Positions 6,123 to 13,882 of a DNA stretch of 18,117 nucleotides are shown in pieces. The DNA is from GCA-2717185 sp047517345 (GTDB lineage: Bacteria; Pseudomonadota; Alphaproteobacteria; UBA8366; GCA-2717185): the NCBI GenBank assembly GCA_047517345.1, contig JAKZTB010000090.1:1-18117 (forward strand), given 5' to 3'. Each line of letters opens with the position of its first letter. Positions within the stretch are counted from its first letter, which is position 1. The position numbers and the translations under genes were made by a program. The notes under the pieces are model-generated. The model worked only from the letters and a program-made list of their open reading frames with translations, was not told where the DNA came from and made no database searches.

Positions 6123-7603
6123 ATGCCCATGAACATTGCCGTACCCAGAAACGAAGAAACTCTCGATCCGGGCGATTGGGAGTCTCTTCGCGAACTCTCG
6201 CACCAGATTATCGATGACGCGATCGGCTATATGCGCGACGTGCGGGATCGGCCCGTATGGCAGGCGATGCCCTAAGAAGTTCGGGCGAATTTCGATACCT
6301 GCCTGCCAATAAAGCCCACTTCGATGGAAGCGGTCTATCGCGGGCTCGCCGAGAACATGATGCCATATCCGATGGGCAACATTCATCCGCGATTTTGGAT
6401 GTGGTACATGGGTTCCAGCAATTTTACCGGCGCCCTTGGGGATTTTCTCGCGGCCATTCTCGGCTCCAACCTCGGGGGTGGAAATCACGCGGCCGCCTTG
6501 ATCGATCAACAGGTCGTCGATTGGTTCAAGCAAATCGTGGGCTTTCCAAAGGAGGCCAGCGGTACGCTGGTCAGCGGTGGATCAATGGCCAATTTCATCG
6601 GTCTGACAGTTGCCCGAAACGAAATTTCTGGAATTGACATACGCGAAAATGGCGTCAGCGGCATCGAGAGGCCGCTGCGTTTCTACAGCTCCTATCAGGT
6701 CCATAGCTGTCACCAGATTGCCATGGAAACGCTGGGGCTTGGCAATTCAGCTTTACGCAGAATTCCCTTGCGACGGGACTGTGTGTTGGATGTGGCCGCC
6801 TTACAATCGGCTATTGCAGAGGACCGCGCCGCAGGATTCCAACAGGCATGCGTCATCGCAACTGCGGGTACGGTGAACACCGGCGCCATCGATGACCTGC
6901 AAGGACTCGCAGCGCTTTGTCGCCTGAAAAACTGTGGTTCCACATTGACGGATGTATCGGTGCGCTTTTAGCCATTGCGCCTAAAAACAGATGTCGGGTC
7001 GCAGGACTCGAGTTGGCGGATTCAATTGCACTGGACCCGCATAAATGGCTGCACGCACCGTTCGAAGTCGGTTGCGCGCTGGTCCGCGATTTGAAAGCTC
7101 ATCGCGGGACATTTGGGCTGACACCAGAGTATTTGGAAACGACCGAGCGCGGTATCGCGGCCGCCCCTTGGTTGTTCGATTACGGCGTCCAGACATCCCG
7201 AGGCTTTAGAGCGCTGAAAATCTGGATGTCGTTGCAGGAACACGGGATCGAAAAATTCGGCCGCCTGATCGACCAAAATATCGCGCAAGCGACCTATCTT
7301 ACCGGCCTAATCGGCGGCGATCCGACGCTGGAGCTAAGATCGGACACCAGCCTCAATATCGTCTGTTTTCGGTATAATCCAGGGAACAAATCGGATGAGG
7401 CGCTAAAGTATATAAACACGGAAATCATGCTTCGGATGCAAGAAGCCGGCGCCGCGGCAGTTTCGGATACGACTGTTCATGGAGAGCATTTCCTACGGGT
7501 CGCCATAAACAACCACCGTACGATTACGGAAGATTTAGAATTTCTTGTCAAAGAAACGGTCCGGCTGGGCAATGTAATTGTCAGTGAATGTGAAGTTGGT
7601 TGA
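6123..7603 (+). pseudogene. Group II PLP-dependent amino-acid decarboxylase, stop plus frameshift
   Basis: A nearly full-length (about 493 codons) fold-type I decarboxylase of the aromatic amino acid/glutamate/cysteine-sulfinate decarboxylase family. It starts MPMNIAVPRNEETLDPGDWE and reads to VWQAMP, where TAA (6273-6275, codon 51) replaces an expected Glu before EVRANF. The same frame continues with HPRFWMWYMGSSNFTGALGD, GTLVSGGSMANFIGL, HSCHQIAMETLGLG (the His that stacks on PLP) and ATAGTVNTGAIDDLQGLAALCR. At about 6921-6930 the homology moves to another frame (EKLWFHIDGCIGAL), consistent with loss of one base just before GAAAAACTG. That frame runs through the PLP lysine motif LDPHKW (Lys codon 7043-7045), GVQTSRGFRALKIWMSL and HFLRVAINNHRTI to TGA. 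Two independent lesions make this a pseudogene. Its substrate is unknown. It directly follows the broken CBS-like gene. Confidence 0.85.
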
Positions 7604-7682
7604 CGCCGGTCACGTTGGAGCCGTCGCCCCGTCACGCACCCTGCGGTGGCCTCTTAGTGAACGAGGTTAGGGAAGTACACCG

Positions 7683-9449
7683 ATGGAACGACGTCTCGCC
7701 GCTATTCTGGCCGCAGATGTGGTCGGTTACTCGCGGCTCATCCGCGCGGACGAGGAAGGCACGCTCGCGGCCCTTAAAACCCTGCGCTCGGACCTTATCG
7801 ATCCAAAGATCGCCGAACACCATGGACGGATCGTGAAACTCATGGGCGACGGCATGCTGGCGGAATTCCCAAGCGTCGTGGACGCCGTGCGTTCGGCCTT
7901 GGAAACGCAGCAAGCCTGTGCGGAACGAAATGCCGCCCTGCCGGAGGATAAGCGTATCGAATTCCGCGTCGGGGTCAATCTGGGCGACGTCGTGATCGAT
8001 GGGGACGATATCCAGGGCGATGGGGTGAACATCGCGGCGCGGCTCGAAGTCATGGCGCAGCCCGGTGGCATTTGTATTTCCGGTGGCACCTACGAACAGA
8101 TCCGGGACCGTATCGATGCATCATTCACCGACTTGGGCGAAAAAGAGGTCAAGAATATTTCCCGCCCGGTTCGCGTGTGGCAATGGTTGCCCGCCGCTTC
8201 CGACGCGGCGGAGACAACGGCCGAGGCGGCGGCTGCCGATGCGCCCTTGGCGTTGCCCGACAAACCGTCCATCGCCGTGTTGCCCTTCGACAATTTGTCC
8301 GGCGACCCGGAGCAGGAGTATTTCGCGGATGGGGTGGTGGAGGCGCTGACCGCCGCGCTGAGCCGCATCCGCGCCTTCTTCGTCATCGCCCGCAACTCCG
8401 CCTTCGTTTACAAGGGGCAGGCGAAAAATGTACGCGAAATCGGCCGCGAACTGGGCGTTGCCTATTTATTGGAAGGCAGCGTTCAGCGCGCCGGCGGGCG
8501 GGTCCGGATCACCGTGCAGCTTATTGAAACCGAAGGGGACGCGCACATTTGGGCCGAGAAGTACGATGGCTCGCTCGACGACATCTTCGATCTGCAGGAC
8601 CAGATCACCGAACAGGTCGCCGGTGCGCTGCAGCCTTCCATCCGGTTGGCGGAAGTCGAGCGCGCGCGGCGCAAGCCGCCGCAGAATATGGGCGCCTACG
8701 ATTACACCATGCGCGCCTTGAGCCATGTCTGGATGCTGGAAAAGGACGAGGCGACCGAAGCGCTCGAACTGCTCAACAGCGCCCTGGAGATCGATCCGGA
8801 CTACCCCTTGGCGCTTGCGCTGGCGGCGTGGTGCCATGCCCAGCGTTCCGTTTACAACTGGGTCGACGATATCGAATCGGCCAAGGCGCAGGCGTTATCG
8901 CTCGCCGAACGCGCGGCAAATCTCTCCACCGAAGACCCGTTGATCCTCACCGTGCTGGGCACGGTCCATACCATCGCGCGGAATTACGGCGCCGCTCGAA
9001 TTCTGCTGGAACGGGCAGTGGCGCTCGATCCCAATGCCGCTTGGGCCTACAGCCGACTGGGGTGGCTGGACACCTACGCCGACCGGCCGGAAGAGGCGCA
9101 GACACATTTCGAGCGCGCGCTCCGTCTCAGCCCGGTCGATCCCATGAACTTCAATCATTATGTCGGCATCGCCTCGGCCCATCAGGTGGCGGGCGACGAC
9201 AACGCGGCCGCCGACATGTTCCAGCGGGCGCTCGACGAGCGGCGGAACGCCCATTGGATCCATCGTAATCTCGCGCCGGCGCTTTGGGGCGCCGGGCGCG
9301 AAACGGAGGCGCGGGCGTCTTTCGACGCGCTGTCGGCCGCCTATCCGGATATGACGGTCAAGCGTTACAAGGACGCGATGGTTTTTTCGACGCGGGTCCT
9401 TGACCGGATAGGCGCGCAACTCGCCGAACTCGGGCTGCCGGAGGAATAA
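7683..9449 (+). CDS. Class III adenylate cyclase with TolB-like and TPR domains
   Basis: 588 residues with no predicted membrane span. Residues 1-165 form a class III nucleotide cyclase domain making a cyclic nucleotide (probably cAMP) from the NTP. It has RLAAILAADVVGYSRL with metal Asp12, KLMGDGMLAEF with metal Asp56 and purine-contacting Lys52, FRVGVNLGDVVIDGDDIQG, and GVNIAARLE with transition-state Asn116 and Arg120. All catalytic residues are present, so it looks active. After a variable Ala/Glu linker, a TolB-like module begins at about residue 195 (SIAVLPFDNLSGDPEQEYFA, ALSRIRAFFVIARNSAFVYK, GVAYLLEGSVQRAGGRVRIT, HIWAEKYD). It is followed by TPR repeats (LNSALEIDPDYPLALALAAW, LLERAVALDPNAAWAYSRLGW, HFERALRLSPVDP). 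The start is supported by TTAGGGAAG at about 7669-7677. The TolB-like block is paralogous to that of the winged-helix regulator at 3360-4907. It sits intact between pseudogenes. Confidence 0.93.
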   Translation: MERRLAAILAADVVGYSRLIRADEEGTLAALKTLRSDLIDPKIAEHHGRIVKLMGDGMLAEFPSVVDAVRSALETQQACAERNAALPEDKRIEFRVGVNLGDVVIDGDDIQGDGVNIAARLEVMAQPGGICISGGTYEQIRDRIDASFTDLGEKEVKNISRPVRVWQWLPAASDAAETTAEAAAADAPLALPDKPSIAVLPFDNLSGDPEQEYFADGVVEALTAALSRIRAFFVIARNSAFVYKGQAKNVREIGRELGVAYLLEGSVQRAGGRVRITVQLIETEGDAHIWAEKYDGSLDDIFDLQDQITEQVAGALQPSIRLAEVERARRKPPQNMGAYDYTMRALSHVWMLEKDEATEALELLNSALEIDPDYPLALALAAWCHAQRSVYNWVDDIESAKAQALSLAERAANLSTEDPLILTVLGTVHTIARNYGAARILLERAVALDPNAAWAYSRLGWLDTYADRPEEAQTHFERALRLSPVDPMNFNHYVGIASAHQVAGDDNAAADMFQRALDERRNAHWIHRNLAPALWGAGRETEARASFDALSAAYPDMTVKRYKDAMVFSTRVLDRIGAQLAELGLPEE

Positions 9450-9490
9450 TTTTCCGCTAGCCGGGTCAGCGATATTTGGAAGGTCCCGCC

Positions 9491-9667
9491 ATGTCCGACG
9501 AACCCTTCATTCGCCATCTCGACGATTACGACTGGGAAAGGCGCCCAGGCCGCACCGATGGCGTGCCCTGGAAACTGCTGATCGACGCAGACCGCGGCGG
9601 GCGACCGGCCGGTGTAGGCTGGCGGCCTCGCGAATCGAAGGATCAGGTTTTGCGAGTTGTCGGATAA
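9491..9667 (+). pseudogene. Probable 5' fragment of a cupin-domain gene
   Basis: A 58-codon frame opening MSDEPFIRHLDDYDWERRPG and reading on through RTDGVPWKLLIDADRGG. This resembles the N-terminal arm of small cupin/ChrR-like proteins (from memory of the family; not certain). After the GG, the expected beta-barrel with its metal-binding His motif is missing. The frame instead reads an unrelated GRPAGVGWRPRESKDQVLRVVG to TAA, 4 bp before the next ATG. It looks like a gene truncated by a deletion that brought the DUF4336 gene next to it. It could alternatively be a real short protein. An alternative start at 9476 adds five residues. Confidence 0.4.
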
Positions 9668-9671
9668 GAAC

Positions 9672-10418
9672 ATGCGGAACTTTCTTTACACGCCCCTCAA
9701 TACTGTCAAACCGATCACCGAGAATATCTGGATTGTCGATGGCCCGAAGATCGGTTTCGGCATCTAGCCGCTCAGAATGACTTTCTCGACCCGCATGACA
9801 TTGATTCGATTGCCGGGTGGAAACATTGTGGTTCATTCCCCGACCACTTTTACGCCTGATCTTGCTCGAGAGATTAACGCTTTAGGCGAAGTTGACGATA
9901 TTGTCGCCCCAAATAAAATTCATTACTGGTGGGTGCGCGATTGGGCGGAGGCGTATCCAAAAGCTCGCATTCTGGCCGCGCCGGGTGTGAAGGACCGTGC
10001 TGGGGACCGCCTGCCCGACAGCCCGTATGTGTTAGACGGCGCGGGGGTGGCGGGTTGGGAAGATACGCTATCCTGTCTACCAGTGACCGGGCGCTATATG
10101 ACCGAAACCGTGTTGTTCCATCACCCCTCCCGAACATTGGTCCTGACCGACCTGATCGAAAATTTCGAGGCCGGGCGCATCGCCTCGCCGATAAAACGGA
10201 TGCTATTGCGTTTCGGCGGCGTCATGCATCCACACGGCTCCATGCCCAAAGACATGCGCATGACATTTCGCGGCCGAGAGGATCACTTGCGCCGGGTTGT
10301 GCGCAAGATGATGGACTGGAATCCAGAACGCATTCTGCTCACGCACGGCAAACGGTATGAGACCAACTGCCGCCAGGAGCTGGCCCGGGCGTTTCGTTTC
10401 GTGAACGTCGGGGATTGA
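9672..10418 (+). pseudogene. DUF4336-family gene interrupted by in-frame TAG
   Basis: The reading frame from ATG 9672 encodes MRNFLYTPLNTVKPITENIW then IVDGPKIGFGI, followed by TAG (9765-9767), and continues in the same frame as PLRMTFSTRMTLIRLPGGN, IVVHSPTTFT, NKIHYWWVRDWAEAYPKARI, LVLTDLIENFE and RILLTHGKRYE. Both sides match the DUF4336 family, whose members look like a reduced metallo-beta-lactamase fold (HYWW, FFH/LFHHPSRTLVLTD, HG motifs). The stop falls between the first beta strand and the conserved TRMT strand, so a single substitution from a sense codon is the likely cause. A shorter product from ATG 9777 (213 residues) would lack that first strand and has no clear Shine-Dalgarno. 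It may be residually expressed, but I treat it as a pseudogene. Function of the family is unknown. Confidence 0.7.
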
Positions 10419-10477
10419 GCGGATTCTCCTAATACCGCACCGCCACAACGCCATACCACCCTTCACCGCATCAGCGC

Positions 10478-11512
10478 TCAAAGAAAATGCGGCATCACCT
10501 TTTCGGTGAAACGGATGAAGCTGTCGTGCCCCAGCGGCGCGATCATCAGGTACTCGATGCCGTTGGTTTCGCGCAGGCGTTCGATATCGTCGATCACCTT
10601 TTCCGCGGTGCCGCACAGCGCGATCTCGTTGACGTAGCGCTCGACCGGATCGATGCCCGCGCGCTCGGCGGCGAGCATCGCGTCGTTGGCCTGGGTCTTG
10701 CCCTGCGCGGCGGCTTCCGGTCCGCCGCGGATATTGCCCTGTTTGCGCAGATAGCTGCCGAACATGAATTCCGCGCCGTTCCGGCCCACCTCGAATCCTT
10801 CTTCCATCGTCTCGCCGATGGCGATGGTGCGGGTGACGGGAATTTCGCGGCCCTCGAAGGAATGGCCGGCGGCTTCCAGCGCACCCCTGTAGAAATCGCG
10901 CTTCTCGCGGCTTTCCGGGTGCGTGGCGTGCGGTCCCAGCAGGATCGAGAAGCCCTTGGAAGCGGCCCACTCGATCGACGACTCCGACGTCGCGCCGATC
11001 CAGACGGGCATGTCCTTCTGGTAGGGTTTCGGCAGGACCTCGATATCCTCGTATTCGAAATATTTGCCCTTATGAGTGAAGGACCCGTCCTGCCACGCCT
11101 TCACGACGACCTCCACGCTTTCGCGGAATTTCGGGTAGCTGTCCTCCGGCGCCACGCCGAACGCCTTATGCTCCGTCGCGTCGAAGCCCCGTCCGGCGCC
11201 CCAGTTGACCCGGCCATGGGTGAGCTGGTCGAGCAGGGCCACCTCTTCGGCCAACCGCAGCGGGTGATAGAAGGACGCCAGCGAGATGCCCGTCCCGATG
11301 CGGATGTTCTTGGTATGCGCCGCAACGTGCGCGCCCATGATGTGGACCGAGGGGCAGACGCTGTAGGTGCTGAAATGATGCTCGGCCAGCCACACCGCGT
11401 CGTAGCCGGTCTTGTCCATCAACTCGATGCGGTCGAACGCACGCTCATAGACCTGTTCCAGCGGAATGCGCCGTCCCGGCCAGCTGAAGAACTGTAAAAC
11501 GCCAAATTTCAT
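10478..11512 (-). CDS. LLM-class flavin-dependent oxidoreductase (bacterial luciferase-like)
   Basis: 344 residues from MKFGVLQFFSW, which is the usual start of this TIM-barrel family. A further 19 residues upstream in frame are not family-like, so ATG 11512 is chosen (TTTGGGGG lies upstream). Motifs seen are AVWLAEHHFSTYSVCPSVHI (LAEHHF substrate/flavin segment), IRIGTGISLASFYHPLRLAE, LTHGRVNWGAGRGFD, and the C-terminal VWIGATSESSIEWAASKGFS. These are hallmarks of FMNH2- or F420-dependent monooxygenases that oxidise small organics in the cytoplasm. The substrate is not predictable. It stands alone on the minus strand: its 3' end converges on the DUF4336 pseudogene (59 bp apart) and its 5' end faces the DUF1194 gene across a 374-bp gap. 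Confidence 0.88.
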   Translation of the reverse strand: MKFGVLQFFSWPGRRIPLEQVYERAFDRIELMDKTGYDAVWLAEHHFSTYSVCPSVHIMGAHVAAHTKNIRIGTGISLASFYHPLRLAEEVALLDQLTHGRVNWGAGRGFDATEHKAFGVAPEDSYPKFRESVEVVVKAWQDGSFTHKGKYFEYEDIEVLPKPYQKDMPVWIGATSESSIEWAASKGFSILLGPHATHPESREKRDFYRGALEAAGHSFEGREIPVTRTIAIGETMEEGFEVGRNGAEFMFGSYLRKQGNIRGGPEAAAQGKTQANDAMLAAERAGIDPVERYVNEIALCGTAEKVIDDIERLRETNGIEYLMIAPLGHDSFIRFTEKVMPHFL

Positions 11513-11886
11513 TACGGTAACGACCCCCAAAGCCCGCGCATTCGATTTCCTTGAATTGCACGGTAACAAACGATCTACGGCGCGGCCAGCGATACGGACA
11601 TTCGGCGATATTCCTCACTCACGAAGGGCAATCGCATGTCCCGAGGCATCGTCGTCGATTACGCAAAGCTTGTCATCCCGGACAAGGCGCGAAGTGCCGC
11701 TGATCCGGGAACCATGTTGAAGCCGCGTCTTGCGTCGGCATGGACCCCGGATCGGCGCGGCTATGCCGCTTGTCCGGGGTGATGGGAAGGGGAGCTTGGC
11801 GGCATGACGCCTTACATGCGATTGACCTCCCTACGCATGGATTCGCTTGTCGCACGGCGCTAATCTTCCGGACAGGGAGGATTGCA
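11513..11886. other. Divergent intergenic region without genes
   Basis: A 374-bp gap between the divergent LLM gene and the DUF1194 gene. I see no coding potential: a frame runs open into the DUF1194 gene from 11740, but its first 49 codons translate the palindrome and are not protein-like. Its main content is the REP-like palindrome at 11671-11784. A TTGACC at 11822-11827 and a TAATCT at 11861-11866 are 33 bp apart and do not form a promoter together. Confidence 0.6.
11671..11784. repeat. REP-like imperfect palindrome, two 46-bp arms
   Basis: The left arm (11671-11716) and right arm (11739-11784) are reverse complements at about 33 of 46 positions, with both arms ending in CATG around a 22-base loop. 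Each arm also carries the internal pair CCCGGACAAG ... GATCCGGG, a small palindrome by itself. This layout is typical of intergenic palindromic elements dispersed in alphaproteobacterial genomes. RNA from it would fold into a strong cruciform or hairpin, so it could also affect the stability of neighbouring transcripts. Only one copy is visible in this window. Confidence 0.75.
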
Positions 11887-12687
11887 ATGCAGCGCTTTCT
11901 GGCCGCCATCTGCATCTGTTTGGCGTTCCCCGGCATGGCCGCGCAGCGCGCGGTCGATCTGGAACTGGTGCTGGCGGCCGATATCTCGGGCAGTACGGAC
12001 CGGGACGAAGCCAATTTGCAGCGCCAGGGTTTCGTCGACGCCCTGCGCCATCCCGAGGTGATCAGGGCGATCCAAGGCGGGATGCTCGGCCGCATCGCCG
12101 TCACCTATATCGAATGGGCCGGCGAACACCACCAGCGCACGCTGGTCGGATGGACGGAGCTGTCGGACGCCGCCAGCGCCGCCGCCTTCGCGGACGCGGT
12201 GTCACGGCCGGAGGTCACGACCGAACGCTATACCTCGATCAGCACCGTCATCGCCGCAGCGTCCCGGAGCTTCGCGGGCAACGGGTTCGAGGGCACGCGG
12301 AGGGTCATCGACATCTCCGGTGACGGCCCCAACAACAAGGGCGCCTATGTGTTGCTCGCCCGCGACCGCGCGCTGGCGGATGGCGTAGTCATCAACGGCC
12401 TGCCGATCATCAACGACCGCCCCAGCCCGCGCGGCTACCCCTCGATGGCCCAGCTGGACCTATACTACGAGGACTGCGTCATCGGCGGCCCCGGCGCCTT
12501 CATCGTCGTCGCGAAGGGATTCGAGGATTTCGCCCGCGCCATCCTCCGCAAGATGGTGCTGGAAATCGCCGGCCTCTCGCCACCGCCCGAACGCCTCCAT
12601 TTTGTCGCCAACCGGCCCCGCCCCGCCTGCGACGCCGGCGAACGCCAGCTTGAGAAATGGCGCCCACCGGGGTTCTATGATTTCTGA
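11887..12687 (+). CDS. Secreted DUF1194 (VWA-like) protein
   Basis: 266 residues. An N-terminal signal peptide (MQRFLAAICICLAFPGMAA, cleavage expected near residue 19-20) is followed by the DUF1194 domain, a von Willebrand factor A-like fold. The first strand carries a DxSxS metal-binding (MIDAS) motif in LVLAADISGSTDRDEANLQR. Further family motifs are VDALRHPEVIRAIQGG, RIAVTYIEWAG, SISTVIAAASRSF, RRVIDISGDGPNNKG, GLPIINDRPS and YYEDCVIGGPGAFIVVAKGF. It probably acts in the periplasm. The role of DUF1194 is not established; a metal-dependent protein-binding function follows from the fold only. The start is fixed by the signal peptide and a GGGAGG Shine-Dalgarno at 11875-11880. A diverged copy of its last 22 codons survives at 13795-13863. 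Confidence 0.9.
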   Translation: MQRFLAAICICLAFPGMAAQRAVDLELVLAADISGSTDRDEANLQRQGFVDALRHPEVIRAIQGGMLGRIAVTYIEWAGEHHQRTLVGWTELSDAASAAAFADAVSRPEVTTERYTSISTVIAAASRSFAGNGFEGTRRVIDISGDGPNNKGAYVLLARDRALADGVVINGLPIINDRPSPRGYPSMAQLDLYYEDCVIGGPGAFIVVAKGFEDFARAILRKMVLEIAGLSPPPERLHFVANRPRPACDAGERQLEKWRPPGFYDF

Positions 12688-12725
12688 CGAGCTTTACGCA
12701 GTAAATTTGGGCCGCGCGCGGCAAC

Positions 12726-12761
12726 GTATCCGACAGGCGGCCTTCGAAGAACGGCGGATAC
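12726..12761. repeat. Inverted repeat after the DUF1194 gene
   Basis: A perfect 7-bp inverted repeat, GTATCCG (12726-12732) and CGGATAC (12755-12761), with a TTCGAA-centred palindromic loop. It lies about 40 bp past the DUF1194 stop and is followed by TTT only, so it is at best a weak intrinsic terminator shared between this gene and the convergent Sel1 gene. Confidence 0.3.
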
Positions 12762-12823
12762 TTTCGACCGCGTCCTGGCTCCCTTTTCCTGAGAACTTGT
12801 GAAGCAAGGGGGTGGAGTCTCGC

Positions 12824-13699
12824 TCAACACCCTTTGTATTTCCTACGGACACAATCGCGGGCAAGTTTTTGTGCGAAGGAAATGTCAGCGGCGGTCATTA
12901 GTCTCGCAACGTGGTGTTGCACTTCGCCGCCATACTTATTGCCCTTGGACGCCGCAAGATTCCCCCACATATAGGCATAGACATTGTCTTTTTCGACGCC
13001 GTAACCCGTGAAGTACATCACACCCAGATTGAACTGGGCCTTGGCATAGCCCTTTTCGGCAGCGAGGCGGTACCACTCCACCGCAGTCTTATCGTCCTGT
13101 GGAACACCTTTTCCCTTGCGGTACATCCAACCCAGATTGAACTGGGATGGGGCATACCCCTGCTCGGCGGCGAGTCGGTACCACTTCACCGCCGTCTCAT
13201 AGTTCCGTGGAACACCCCGTCCTTTTTCGTACATCACCCCCAGCTTGAACTCGGCGCGGACATACCCCTGTTCAGCGGCAATTCGCCACCACTTAACCGC
13301 ACCCTCATAGCTCTGGGGAACACCGCGTCCTTTGAAGTGCATCTGACCGAGATTGAACTGGGATTTGGCATACCCCTGATCGGCAGCGAGCCTGTACCAC
13401 TTCAGAGCCGTCTCACGGTCCCATGGAACGCCGTGTCCATGTGTGTACATAAAACCCAATTTGTCCTGAGCCTCGGCTAATCCCTGTTTCGCGGCACGTC
13501 CGTACCATTTCACGGCGGTCTTATAGTTCTGGGGGACACTTTTTCCTTCTTCGTACATCACACCCAGTTTGAACTGTGCACGGGGAGATCCCCGCTCGGC
13601 GGCCTCCAGAACCTTCTGAAAATTGCTACTCCAACCCGATCCCGCGCTGCCAAGAAGCACGGCAACGGTCAGGCAGATGGTGGCGGTCAGATTTCTCAT
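12824..13699 (-). CDS. Secreted Sel1-repeat protein, six repeats
   Basis: 291 residues. MRNLTATICLTVAVLLGSAG begins a signal peptide ending near GWSS, then a short linker (NFQKVLEAAERG) leads into six consecutive 36-residue Sel1-like repeats with the signature AQFxLGxMYxxGxGVPxxxxxAxxWYRLAAxxG. The last repeat is degenerate (VEKDNVYAYMWGNLAASKGN) and is followed by a capping helix with two cysteines (FAQKLARDCVRRKYKGC). Sel1 solenoids bind other proteins; periplasmic ones often act in envelope signalling or quality control. The start at 13699 is chosen because it opens the signal peptide; a longer frame to 13843 is not protein-like. It is convergent with the DUF1194 gene. A DUF1194 remnant lies on its upstream side, so the gene sits between a DUF1194 gene and the tail of its paralogue. 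Confidence 0.88.
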   Translation of the reverse strand: MRNLTATICLTVAVLLGSAGSGWSSNFQKVLEAAERGSPRAQFKLGVMYEEGKSVPQNYKTAVKWYGRAAKQGLAEAQDKLGFMYTHGHGVPWDRETALKWYRLAADQGYAKSQFNLGQMHFKGRGVPQSYEGAVKWWRIAAEQGYVRAEFKLGVMYEKGRGVPRNYETAVKWYRLAAEQGYAPSQFNLGWMYRKGKGVPQDDKTAVEWYRLAAEKGYAKAQFNLGVMYFTGYGVEKDNVYAYMWGNLAASKGNKYGGEVQHHVARLMTAADISFAQKLARDCVRRKYKGC

Positions 13700-13794
13700 A
13701 AGGTGAGTCTGGCAAAAATTCGGGGATAGGCGGTCGGGCAGCATCCTACAGAAATAAAGCGACATCAAATTTAATTCGAACGACCGGCCCAGCC

Positions 13795-13863
13795 CGCCCG
13801 GCCTGTGACACGGGCGAGCGCCAGCTTGAAAAATGGCGCCCACCGGGATTTTTCGATTACTGA
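13795..13863 (+). pseudogene. 3' remnant of a second DUF1194 gene
   Basis: The last 22 codons plus stop of a DUF1194 gene survive: RPACDTGERQLEKWRPPG followed by FFDY and TGA. The intact gene ends RPACDAGERQLEKWRPPG, then FYDF. I count 11 differences in 69 bases; six codons differ synonymously and three change the residue. Weaker similarity continues upstream to about 13780 (CGACCGGCCC). No other part of the gene remains nearby. The mutation pattern suggests a real diverged paralogue that was largely deleted, not a recent duplication of the tail. Confidence 0.7.
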
Positions 13864-13882
13864 CGGTTCGGCTTATTTCCTC

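Noticed and set aside
5223..9767. Stop-codon reassignment or selenocysteine/pyrrolysine insertion explaining the internal TAA and TAG
   Set aside because: Other genes in the window use TAA and TAG as normal terminators, no insertion element is visible, and the decarboxylase also has a frameshift.
12900..13690. Possible CRISPR or tandem DNA repeat array at about 108-bp spacing
   Set aside because: The periodicity comes from six Sel1 protein repeats (36 codons each) in an open reading frame; DNA units are diverged and there are no spacers.
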